A stretch of DNA of 64,000 bases from Vishniacozyma victoriae (lineage: Eukaryota > Basidiomycota > Tremellomycetes > Tremellales > Bulleribasidiaceae), in the NCBI GenBank assembly GCA_017654735.1, contig JADPYG010000005.1, positions 186,001 through 250,000 on the forward strand, given 5' to 3'. Below the pieces are notes generated by a model. That model saw only the letters and a list, made by a program, of their open reading frames with translations. It searched no databases and was not told the DNA's origin. This document shows, in pieces, positions 25,294 to 35,117 of the stretch. The translations under genes and the position numbers were made by a program. Every line of letters starts with the position of its first letter. Position 1 is the first letter of the stretch.

Positions 25294-25967
25294 GTCGTTT
25301 GTTGAAGAAGCTGTGGACGTAATAGCCAATGTAATGCTTTTTCTGTGTGAATTTGGACATCAAAGGATCATTTCGCTCCAGCGTCTGAGCCCCTTTGTAT
25401 CAAAGGAGCCTTCATAAATGGACAGGTATCTTGGTCAATACCTACTACCAAACTTTGGCTTCACAAGCATGTCTCAGCACAGCTTTGTTTCCCAAGAGAG
25501 CGGCCCAGTTTCATGCTAGGACGCTGGCAGCTGAGCCTCTACACTATGATCATCTCACTTTCAAAAAGCGCTGCGACGGTACCCTTACGATACGACGATC
25601 ATGGGTCTTCCCTTTTGGTCCTGGCCCTGCTCCTTCGTTCCCCATCGAATTCTGGATCGCGGAATTTGCTGTCAATGAAAAGGCCCAACAATTCCTGCCC
25701 CGATACAGTGTTTCTCGCAGGTCGTTTCCTGGTGTTTCCTGTATCAGTTGACAATGCAGGAGCGACTGAGGTTCCGGAGGAAGGGTTGACAGTGGTATTC
25801 TGGAGGGATGGAGCGTTTGACACCAAGAGTTGGCCGCTACTATATCTTGCACCGTCGCATGTGGATGAGAAGCATGGTAAGCCAATGGAAAATCTGAATA
25901 GTACATAAGACGCGGCTGGACACATGAAAATACACGCAATGCACCTAGAGCCCCAAGCTTACTTCGC
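25294..25967. other. Intergenic between two hypothetical genes
   Basis: Open stretches exist on both strands here, but none shows splice-consistent continuation, family motifs or a plausible start context. Treated as promoter of the gene ending at 24440 and 3' flank of the next one. Confidence 0.4.
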
Positions 25968-26795
25968 CTACAAGCCACGCTCTTTGCGCTGGTTTCGAGT
26001 CAAGCGGACGATGTCCGAATCAAATGAGGTCTGACCTGTCGACGAGCCCTTCAGCTGCTCGACCTCAAATTTGGATATATAGCCCTGTGGTGGTCGTTTC
26101 TTCTTGCCGAAAGGAAGAGACCCTGGTTTCACGGTCGAGGCAGTGACGGACTGGGGTGTCAATGATGGGGGAGAGGGGTTATTGCTGGTAACGGTGGTAG
26201 TGGCGTCAATATCCATTGAGTCCCCGTCCGGAATTATGAACTGATCACCTCGAGTGACTGAAGTGTTCATGAACTGTTGTTGGCCCTGAGGACAGGAGAT
26301 CCTATCAGTGTGGACCATTGTCTGGGATGTAGTCGGAGTGGATAGCTCCTCGTCGTCAGAGTCAAGACCAGATGGGGATCTCGACCGCTCACCCAGGAAT
26401 TTCTTGAGTGCGGCTTCATCCTCGGGGTCCAGACCGTAGTCATTGGTGTGGGTCTCGCATAGTGGCGCCTCACCTGCAGCGTACAGAAGAGTAGGGTCGA
26501 TTTGGGATGGAGGGGTACATGCAGAGGGCCTGGGAATAATTCGTGGAATAAAGGCCGTAGGTAGCTCGAAGGCATGCTGGATCTGGTTTCTCATGCCGGC
26601 TTCATTCGATCGAGACCCCGGCCGTCCAGCTAAAGCATTCAAAGTCCAGATACCCTGGGCCGTGTTATTCAAAGTACGATCACCGGATTGCTGGGAAGGA
26701 TTGGAAAAGGCCTGCCAGGATTGTGGGTTATATGATTCGTCACCTTCCCTCTCTGGCTTTGGCTCATAAGTGTTCCATTGATCTCCAGGCGTCAT
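25968..26795 (-). CDS. Hypothetical disordered protein
   Basis: A single uninterrupted frame of 275 residues starts at the ATG at 26795. A TATATATATT stretch lies about 95-105 bases upstream on the coding strand. The protein is Ser/Thr/Pro/Gln/Asp-rich with an acidic patch (DPEDEAALKKFLGERSRSP), an acidic stretch DSMDIDATTT, and a basic block near the C-terminus (GKKKRPPQGYISKF, TRNQRKERGL). This mix is compatible with a regulatory or chromatin protein, but no fold is recognised. The lack of introns is unusual among its neighbours. Confidence 0.45.
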   Translation of the reverse strand: MTPGDQWNTYEPKPEREGDESYNPQSWQAFSNPSQQSGDRTLNNTAQGIWTLNALAGRPGSRSNEAGMRNQIQHAFELPTAFIPRIIPRPSACTPPSQIDPTLLYAAGEAPLCETHTNDYGLDPEDEAALKKFLGERSRSPSGLDSDDEELSTPTTSQTMVHTDRISCPQGQQQFMNTSVTRGDQFIIPDGDSMDIDATTTVTSNNPSPPSLTPQSVTASTVKPGSLPFGKKKRPPQGYISKFEVEQLKGSSTGQTSFDSDIVRLTRNQRKERGL

Positions 26796-27268
26796 GATTG
26801 TCGTAGAAGTATTTGTCAAGTTGCTGAGAATGTCTCAGAGCAAACGTGTGAGTGGTGTGAGTGAGGGACCGCGGCGCAGACTAGGAATATATATAAAATA
26901 GATATGCATGGGAATGGCGGTCGAGTCGGGGATAGTCTGTGACACCTAAATCTCTTGACATCCTTTCTTATCCCTTTCACCAAAGGTAGTCAATCAATGG
27001 ATCGTCATCCCCTGAGGCCTTCCAACTTTGACTTTTCCCATGCTCAAAGTGGCATCTATCTGCGCCAGAGATAGACTGCGGTCGTGCTTGTCAGTGATCG
27101 ATTTTATCAGATCAAGTCAGTAGGCAGATCAAGTCAACCCTCGTCGGCCTACCGTTCATTCTGACCTCTTACCCTCCGACCTGATCTCAGCCTCCTCTTC
27201 AGGGTAAGACGGTACCACCCTGATGACTTTTCCTTGAGATATAACAGTTGTCCCAGGCACTGTCACTG

Positions 27269-27766
27269 TCACCGTCGCAGGCGCCGTGTCGCTTGGTCCT
27301 GGCACGTCTTGGCTGATGTATAACGATCGGTAACAGGCTTACTGGTTTCTGTATCGTTCAACACTTTCGCACTCTTCCCGATGAGCAGACTCGATGTCGC
27401 TCTAAATTGAGAGTCCGGAGCGCAAGGTTTCATCTCGTCTCCAGATGCGAGCAGACTCAAGGCCGTGACGAGTACTGCTGGCCCCGACGGAGAGTGCAGG
27501 GCGCAGATACTCTTGTCGTCTCCAGATGCAGTGTTTGATATGGTACATCCGCATTGATGTCCCATTGAGCCCATTGTTGAAGTTGACACGATCGGATTTG
27601 TATCGTCTGGATTTGGGGTATGGTCATTCCTAGGGGAGAAATTAGCGGTGCTGCTGAAGTCGAGACTGGTAGGTGAAGCCACATGTTCTTGAGCGGCCAT
27701 GGCCGGATTCATCTGAGCTGTCTGGACTGAGAGCGAGGTCGCTCGTTCGCGTGAAGGACTTGACAT
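27269..27766 (-). CDS. Hypothetical protein, uncertain 3' structure
   Basis: An open frame of 165 residues from the ATG at 27766 (MSSPSRERATSLSVQ) is Ser/Thr-rich with a Cys/His pair region (GSMGHQCGCTIS). A GTAAGC at 27342 could start a short intron; with an acceptor at about 27308 the frame would run on to a stop at 27156 with a Val/Thr-rich then Glu-rich tail. No family is recognised. It is on the same strand as the two preceding unplaced genes. Coding status is moderately doubtful. Confidence 0.3.
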   Translation of the reverse strand: MSSPSRERATSLSVQTAQMNPAMAAQEHVASPTSLDFSSTANFSPRNDHTPNPDDTNPIVSTSTMGSMGHQCGCTISNTASGDDKSICALHSPSGPAVLVTALSLLASGDEMKPCAPDSQFRATSSLLIGKSAKVLNDTETSKPVTDRYTSAKTCQDQATRRLRR

Positions 27767-28088
27767 GATACAAGTAGTGGTTGTATGAAGCAAATAGGGT
27801 CGGGTTTGGATTAGAAGCCTCAAGGGGAATTCTGTACTGTGTTCATGACCGGGATATTGAATATCTCCATAGATAACGGGATCATCCTCTGTTTTACTGC
27901 TTAAGATTATAGGATACATGTCAGTCACGTTTCACGCATAAGACCATTCTCCCGGATCCCTAGACCACCGTGACGATCACAGGTGACAGTCTTGGCCAGG
28001 TGGACCCTCAGCTATGGGGATATGCATATACATACAATACAGTACAAGGCAGTGCTAAGTCCATAATCAACCCAATGCAAGACTTTCA
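27767..28088. other. Intergenic between hypothetical gene and UTP15
   Basis: About 320 bases, nothing recognised; it should contain the UTP15 3' end and the promoter of the minus-strand gene at 27766. Confidence 0.4.
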
Positions 28089-30330
28089 TCAGGCCCTATC
28101 TTCAACCTGACTCAAAGCAGCCTATCATCAGCTCAATCCACGTCAAAAGGGCAGAGAAAAACGGAACACAGACAAGGCATAGAGGGAAGAGGGAGAGAAA
28201 AAGAAGAAGGACATACCTGAGCCAGAGTCATATCCAACGCACCCCTCAATTTCATTAAATCCTGATGAAATTTCAATTCCCTATTGATTTTAGATTGGAG
28301 TTTTTCCATCATTTCATCTAAGAGTGGGGATTGGCCTAGCATTGGTGTATATAGATCTTGACGTTAGTTTTATCCCATATTGCCAAGAGGTTGAGAGGGA
28401 CATACCGATAACGACCCCACCTACACTCGCGGCCATCTCTCCAAATCGTGGATCTGTAATATGTTTACTCAAGAACGTAAGGATGGGTTCTAGCGCTACG
28501 TCGTCCCTTCCTGAGAGGGCTACTCGAAGTCCATCTCGGTGGATTAATTCTTGGATTAAAGCGAATGATATGGATGGTCGGACAGTCTATTGTTAGCTCC
28601 ATTTGACAACTGGTAGCCAAGCTAGGCCGAAAAAGTCGAAGAAAGGCCTGGGTAGACCTCTTGCCTACGATCCTCGGCCAGACCTACGGCCTGGCCATGG
28701 AGACTCACTTTCTGTATCCCCGAATCCAAAGCAGCCCCATATTTAAACACCTTCAAATACTTATCAAACGTCTTCAATTTATCTTTTCTTCGACTCTCGA
28801 TTTTAACTTCATCAACAGCCCCAACGACAGCCGGTAAATCTTTTCCTTTCTTTTTGATATGTCCTTTACCGAATATGGATTCCATTTCTGCGAAATATTC
28901 GTATGCTCCTGATTTTAATGAGGTTTGGATGGATTCGTTGTTTGTTGCTTCGGAGGCTTTTGGGTCGCGACGACGGACTGCTAATGTGCCGTCGGTCATT
29001 CCTGCTGCTATGTGTGTGTCGTCGGGCTGCTGTCAGCTTGGCTCGAGCGTAGCGAGGGTCAAGCCCGTGGAAGATTTTGCGGAAGTGTATATCACTTTCG
29101 ATTGAGAGAGATTTGAGATCGAAGACTCGACTCACAGATACAGCAAGAGATAGTAATGGAGCAGGATACCTCATGGTATGAACCACCTTCCAATCCTCAA
29201 CATCATAAACCTTGACCATAGCATCCAATCCACCCGTCAGAACCCTCCCTTTCGTCCCATCAAACGCAGCGCACGTAATCGTTTTTTGATGATTGCTCAG
29301 TGCTCTAACACATTTCCCCATGTTCAAATCCCATACCCTCAAAATAGGTCCTCCCACTGACACAGCAACTCCCCCAGTGGGGAATGCTAGAATATCCTCA
29401 ACGGGTGCACCACCATGACGCATCGTCATTGTCGTTGATGATTGCGGTGGTAGTCTGACATCATGGAGACGGATGGTTGAATCGTATGAACCTGATAAGA
29501 CGAGGTGGGGGGAGGTTGGGTGGAATAAGGCGGATCGGACGTAATCTGTATGAGGGGTTAGGGTGGTGATGCATTCTTGTGTCGAGAGGTCCCAGAGTTT
29601 CACGGTCGTGTCGTCGGATCCGGATAAGACTTGGGGTGTATGCGGGGAGAAGTGGGTCGTGTGGACGGGTCTGGGGTCAGCCTTGTTCGGGTATAGTTGA
29701 GTCGGGAAGATCCATTTGAGCCGAGAGAGCCGCTTCACCCCCTGTCCGCCCAGTTTACCCATTCCGCATAAGGGAATCTCTCAGTGGCAAGTGGACTCCC
29801 TGCTCCCATGTTGGCGTTCAATCTATGCTCCTACACAGGTCCTTGATATCCTCATCTTCCTCATCCCTCTTCTCCTAAACATTGACTTCTCGCCGATAGT
29901 AGCTCTGATTCTCGACGGCCTCCGGCCCCATTCAGGAATAAGACGGCCTCCGGCCGACTCACTGCTCATGCCCCGTAAACGTCCTCAGAATAGCCCTACT
30001 GCCCACATCAAACACCTGAACCGTCCCATCATCACTTCCCGCAACTACCAATTTCCCATCCTTCCTAAATTCCGCACTTCTAGCCGTAGCTTTAAACCTC
30101 GATATCGTCTTGACCACTTTCCCAGTCTTTGGAGCATAGATCAATACCCTCGTGGATGAAGATACTGCATATCGATGTGGTCTTGTTGGACAAAAGTGGA
30201 CGTGGGTAATTGGTGCTGGATGTCGTATGAATAGTGGGTGTCTGAATTGATGAAAATGGCGTGAATGTGGATTGGTTGATGATGATTGACGTGGTGGGAC
30301 TGGTAGTGCTTGGAGTGGGAGGAAGTCCAT
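28089..30330 (-). CDS. UTP15: U3 snoRNP small-subunit processome protein UTP15
   Basis: Six exons: 30330-29963, 29670-29136, 29029-28709, 28586-28406, 28335-28217 and 28121-28089 (518 residues, the family length). The first half is a WD40 propeller with repeats such as VVAGSDDGTVQVFDV, VLSGSDDTTVKLWDL and VLSGSYDSTIRLHDV, including the typical PLLSLAVS segment. The second half is the UTP15 C-terminal domain (YEYFAEMESIFGKG, KLKTFDKYLKVFKYGAALD, VRPSISFALIQELIHRDGL). It works in the nucleolar t-UTP subcomplex that starts pre-18S rRNA processing. The first intron is 292 bases, with two copies of GACGGCCTCCGGCC; the last exon holds only 33 bases. Divergent from the serine-synthesis gene. Confidence 0.94.
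29914..29955. repeat. Direct repeat GACGGCCTCCGGCC in UTP15 intron 1
   Basis: Identical 14-base copies occur at 29914-29927 and 29942-29955, 28 bases apart start to start, near the donor end of the longest intron of this gene. Each copy is itself nearly palindromic (GGCC...GGCC). Confidence 0.85.
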
Positions 30331-30819
30331 CGTTGCAGGTGTTGTATATAGGTCTAGTCTGTAGGCCCCTGTGCTATAGTTGATTGAATGCTCCTCCACT
30401 TGACGCGGAAATCTTTGGATAAAATGGAAAGAATGGCAGGAGATATAATACACATGAGACCCATGCGATCTCCACGTGGTCGCTTCACCCTAGGCCATAC
30501 CTGCGATTCACCCTAGTAATGGATCTAGAAAGTATCGGAATAGTATCGCATGCATACTACGATCCTCTCTATCACTTCCTACATGATGCAAAAGTAGATC
30601 CCCGATGTAATATCATAGTCCGAATGGAGTATATAACAGTTTAGGCCGAGATTCGTAAAGCGGAATCAAATACTATAGAGTAGTGACGTGCTTTGATTAA
30701 ATCGAAGCAGAGATGAGAGATTGTTCGGAATTTATTGATATATCTATTGAGTCGATCACAAAGTATATATACTATACTATACTATACTACAGCCCTTACC
30801 AATAGTATATACAACTAAA
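30331..30819. promoter_or_regulatory. Divergent promoter of UTP15 and SER3
   Basis: A 489-base region between two start codons pointing apart. Near 30770-30790 there is an ACTATACTATACTATACTAC run about 30-50 bases before the SER3 start, likely in its leader. No specific operator recognised. Confidence 0.5.
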
Positions 30820-32894
30820 ATGTCACAGCCAATATCAACAGGTCGAAGGCCATCAGTCTCGGCATCAAGCCCCCCTACCTTGTACGTCCCTCGTCCCTCT
30901 GAACACCATCTTCTACCATAATCACCGTACTTACTAGCAGCATCCCAATCCCATCCAACACGAGGGGAGTCCCCGAATCATCCTACGGAACTTCACCCCA
31001 AGCATCAACCTCTCCCCTAGCTTCATTCGGTGGACATTCAACTTCTCCCCAAAACCCAACTTTCCTCTCTGGTTCAGGAAGGAAGAATACTGGAAACGTG
31101 TTCCAGTCGTTCGCTAGGCAATTGACGGCTTTCTTGCCCAATACTTATCCTATCGGAGAGCAGGATGAGGATGCTGAAGCAAAGGCCAAGAGGCATGGAA
31201 AATTGAAGATCTTGTTGTTGGAGAATATCAATGTCGATGCCAGCGATTTCTTGAAGAAGCAGGGCTACGAGGTGAGTTATATTCTGCTTTTTGGGTCTAG
31301 GTATGGAGAGGCGGCCAATTGGAAGTTGTAGATGGGCTGTTGGGATCGGAGTCGAGCTGTGAGAACCATGTCCGGGTGTATGGGCTCTATGATCTTGTGG
31401 ATCAATAGCCCGTCCGGACATTGAAAAGTCTGGGCAGCTGGGTGATTCAGTGCAGATAAAATTCTCGAGGCCGAGAGAGAAGACATCTCCCGAGATGACA
31501 ATCACTGACCCCAGGTCGACTACCAAACCCGGGCATTCACCGAGGAGGAACTCATCCAGAAACTCCCCCAGTACCAGGGTGTTGGAATTAGGTCCAAGAC
31601 CAAAATCACCGCCAAGGTCATTGACGCCTGCCCCAACGTGAGTTTCAGTCCATATTCGTCCTTGGACATCAATTCGAGAGATTTTGTCTTTGCAACCTCC
31701 TGTCAGCTTACGCTGACCTCCAGTTGGTCGTTATCGGATGCTTCTGTATCGGTACCAACCAAGTCGACCTCACCCACGCCGCCAAGAAAGGTATCTCGGT
31801 CTTCAACTCTCCCTTCTCCAATTCCCGATCTGTCGCCGAATTGGTCATTTCCGAAATCATTGCTCTATCTCGACAAATCGTCGATAGGTCCAACGAGATG
31901 CATCAGGGAATCTGGCAAAAAGTATCAAAAGGATGTTGGGAGATTCGAGGTAAAACACTCGGTATTGTCGGATACGGTCATATTGGATCTCAACTCTCTG
32001 TCCTAGCAGAGGCATTTGGAATGTCGGTAATTTACTACGACGTTATTCCCATTATGCCCCTTGGATCAGCTCGACAAGTCGAATCTCTTGAAGATCTATT
32101 GAGGAACGCCGACTTTGTCACTCTCCACGTCCCCGAGATCCCCGATACGATTGGAATGATGGGTACCGAAGAATTCAGTCAAATGAAACAAGGTGCTTAT
32201 TTCATAAACAACGCCCGTGGAAAAGTCGTCGATCTAGCTGCAATGGCTTCATCCCTCGAATCAGGTCAATTGGCAGGAGCAGCCATCGACGTATTCCCAA
32301 AAGAACCAGGATCGAACGGACCAGGATTTAACGATTCCTTAGGAGAATTCATCCCTCGCCTACATCGATGTAAAAATTTGATCCTAACTCCTCATATTGG
32401 AGGATCAACCGAAGAAGCCCAACGAGCAATCGGATCTGAAGTCGCCACTGCTTTGACTAGGTACTTGAATTACGGAACGACATTAGGAGCAGTCAATTTC
32501 CCCGAAGTCGACTTGAGGGCAATTACAACGCAAGACGAGAGACATATTCGAATTTGTCATGTCCATCGAAACGAACCTGGAGTCTTAAAGAGAATCAACG
32601 AGATTCTAGGTGGTCATAATATTGAAAAACAATTTTCGGATTCCAAAGGAGATATCGCCTACTTGATGGCGGATATTTCCAAAGTTGGAGAAGAGGAAGT
32701 TGAAGCTATTTATACTAGTATCAGCAAGACTCCTGCCAACATCCTTACGAGGTTGCTTTGTGAGTCTTCTTTCTTCTTTCTTCTAGTTTTTCTTCTTCTC
32801 CTCCTTCGCCTCCATTCCCTCCTTCTTCGCCCTCTTCGCTCGTCTTTCGCTCAGCATATGCTTGTGGAGTGTGGTAGCTGATTAAACAGATTAG
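30820..32894 (+). CDS. SER3: D-3-phosphoglycerate dehydrogenase
   Basis: Five exons: 30820-30881, 30941-31271, 31515-31637, 31724-32759 and 32890-32894 (518 residues). A Ser/Pro-rich N-terminal extension (~100 residues) precedes KLKILLLENINVDASDFLKK. The NAD-binding motif GYGHIGSQLSVLAEAFGM, the substrate/catalytic region VIGCFCIGTNQVDL, and the catalytic His in LTPHIGGSTEEAQ are all intact; a C-terminal ACT domain (ICHVHRNEPGVLKRINEI) suggests serine feedback. It catalyses the first step of serine synthesis. The last exon is only five bases: TTT|AT TAG gives the family's terminal LLY. Exon 1-2 acceptor could shift by three bases. Yeast has two paralogues, SER3 and SER33. Confidence 0.93.
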
Positions 32895-33289
32895 ATGTTA
32901 GTGTTCGGTACCGGAATATAGAGAATGAGAGCGGGGCTGCTCAACCAGGATTGATATTTAGTCTTTCGCAGTATTACAGTAAAATATGAATCTTTAACAG
33001 ATACTAGTCCGGACTTCTGCAACATGTGCTCCGGCTCTTGCGCTACTAAACAACCTCTTTTCGATACTCGAGTGAGCATTGGAGTTTCCAAGACGAGATG
33101 CGGGAAGCATTGGAATATCCAAGAGGAGATGCGGAATGTCTCATGATGATTCACTAACGCTCATGCCTAAAGCTTCATTGCGTATTCGTAATAAAATGCA
33201 TCGACACCGAGAACCACATGATAGACCCTACCCTCTACACCCATTCCCCGCCAATTGATATCTAAGACCAATGACATGCCAGATCGGGT
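32895..33289. other. 3' flanks of convergent SER3 and SYM1
   Basis: Nothing coding was recognised. An imperfect repeat of AGATGCGGRA (near 33097-33107 and 33125-33135) lies in the middle. Confidence 0.45.
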
Positions 33290-34603
33290 CTAATCGGCAT
33301 AGACCTGCTCAACCTTTTCAGTAGCGGGGGCTCCCTTGGCAGCTTGCAACGAGAGGAAAGTGTTCCATGGTACATTTACCGCTGAGACAACAAGGACTCG
33401 AAGTGGGGGAGGGACGAGCTGGGTATTAGTGTTGTTACAGTTCAATTGGGGAAGAGGGAAAACGTACAGCCTGTTTCGTTAGCTTTGATCTATATTTATG
33501 AATGGTAAAAGGAATCAAGTAGTAATCGGAAAAGGAGGAGATGGAGAAAGATGGAAGACGGAGGGGACATACCATATTAGCCAATTGAACAGGGATCCAT
33601 ACTGACCAATTCGCTTTCAAAGTAGGGAATAGCGACTGTATATCAGTATCGAAATATCTAAATACGATTCGAGAGTGTAAATGACCTAACGGCCCTAACG
33701 GCCATGTGAATGTGTACATACCTCGGACCACTTTTGTTTAATCTCTGAAGAAGATTTACCTTCCAAGAACCCAGTTACGCAAAAGAAACCTACAAGTCAG
33801 CTCGGTTCCAAAATGTCCGTCTTCGGATTCCAGTTGAATTGCAAAATCTTGTTCAAGCAGCAGCCAGAAGATTGAACGATTACCAAAAAGGAAGTGCAGG
33901 GAATAAAGGGACGTACCGGAGATTGCGATTGGAGCGAACGCAAATTGATCAAGACCGGTTTTGGCAAGTGCAGCAGGCCATTTCGATTGGATTGGAATAC
34001 GTTGTAATGCCCCGAACCAACCTGTTACGGCTGGTGCGAAAATTCCTCCTCCCCAGATAATGATTCGGCTATATCGTTAGTACCTCGAACGAAGTTGAGA
34101 GTCGAGAGCTGTCGGCTAGAGGGGTGATGGGTATGTGGGGGAGAAATGGGGAGTTGATGGATTATGATTGATCTCCGAGTTATGTGGTATTCCGTACAAG
34201 CAATACGATTGTGATAGTGGTGGGTAAGAATTGAGTAGATGTTGTCTTGTAAGGATAAAGAGAGGAGGAGATGGACATGGACATACCCAGTCCTGGCGAA
34301 ATCATGGTTCTCGCCCTTCTTCTCCACAATCTGCTGAGCGATAACTACCATCAGTCTCCATATCTCACCTATCCAAACCCTTGTTGTTCCTCCTTAGATC
34401 CTGGATATATTCCGAGTGACTCTTTATACGGCTCTCATGAGTTGAGAAAGGGACATACTATCACCAGTAGCGAATAATGTCTAACTTGTCAGCTTTGGAC
34501 GCGACTTGAATTGAAGGAGGGGATGTACTCCACAAGTAAGGACGTTCCCTAGTAATGGTTTCCTAGCTAGGAAAGATTGGTATGATCTAAAGATTGATGC
34601 CAT
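33290..34603 (-). CDS. SYM1: Mpv17/PMP22-family inner-membrane protein SYM1, with a 3-base exon
   Basis: Eight exons are proposed: 34603-34529, 34480-34459, 34344-34287, 34068-33917, 33789-33722, 33635-33573, 33470-33468 and 33418-33290 (189 residues). Family landmarks follow in order: FLARKPLLGNVLTCG, GDIIAQQ, ARTGRI, KTGLDQFAFAPI, FFCVTGFLEG, NWSVWIPVQLANM, then LVPPPLRV and VPWNTFLSL. Between QLANM and LVPPP the family has exactly one more residue (QLANFYLVP in human MPV17), supplied by a GCT exon flanked by GCTAACGAAACAG and GTACGT. Mpv17 relatives are channel-like proteins of mitochondria or peroxisomes, needed in yeast for ethanol growth at high temperature. Four TM segments are expected. 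Confidence 0.9.
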
Positions 34604-35117
34604 TTTATTATGATATTATGATAGTTGAATGAAGAGAGAGGGTGAAAGAGAGAATGAATGAAGATTTCGTAGGAGACGTCGTTGTTGTGTGTGTGTGGAG
34701 CTAGTGGTGTTTCACTTGTTCGTGTCGTGTCGGAATAACAAAGAGACAAAGTCTGGAACAGAGGATTGATAATGGGTAAAGTGAAGTCTAAATTAGGTGA
34801 ACCAATCTACTAATTCTACGTGTATGTCGGAGAACAAAGGAATCAAGTGTGCATAGGTAGGTATTCTATCTTGGCATAAAATCCCACTTTACTACGTTAC
34901 TCCACCGGGCCGAAAGATTACGCTTAAAAACCCCTTTTTCTTCTTTTGCTTAATTTATCCACTGAATACCCAAGAACCGAGATTTCCAAGAAAACACTTC
35001 TACACCTACCCCCTTCTCTTATGACTCTATGCCCTGACTTTCGGCATGCATGATGCACATACATAACCTAGATCAATTCGATATATCGTCGAACTGATCG
35101 TTAGCTCATGCCCATAC
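34604..35117. other. Intergenic: SYM1 promoter and 3' flank of GS-like gene
   Basis: About 0.5 kb without a gene. A GT run (GTTGTTGTGTGTGTGTGG) lies at about 34680-34700, upstream of the SYM1 start. Confidence 0.45.

Noticed and set aside
25513..25978. Long open frames on both strands
   Set aside because: Neither shows a family motif, splice-consistent extension or good start context; they overlap each other between two minus-strand genes.
24440..26795. The two hypothetical frames as one spliced gene
   Set aside because: No donor before the stop at 25968 joins in frame to the exon at 25293 with recognisable signals; still possible, but unsupported.
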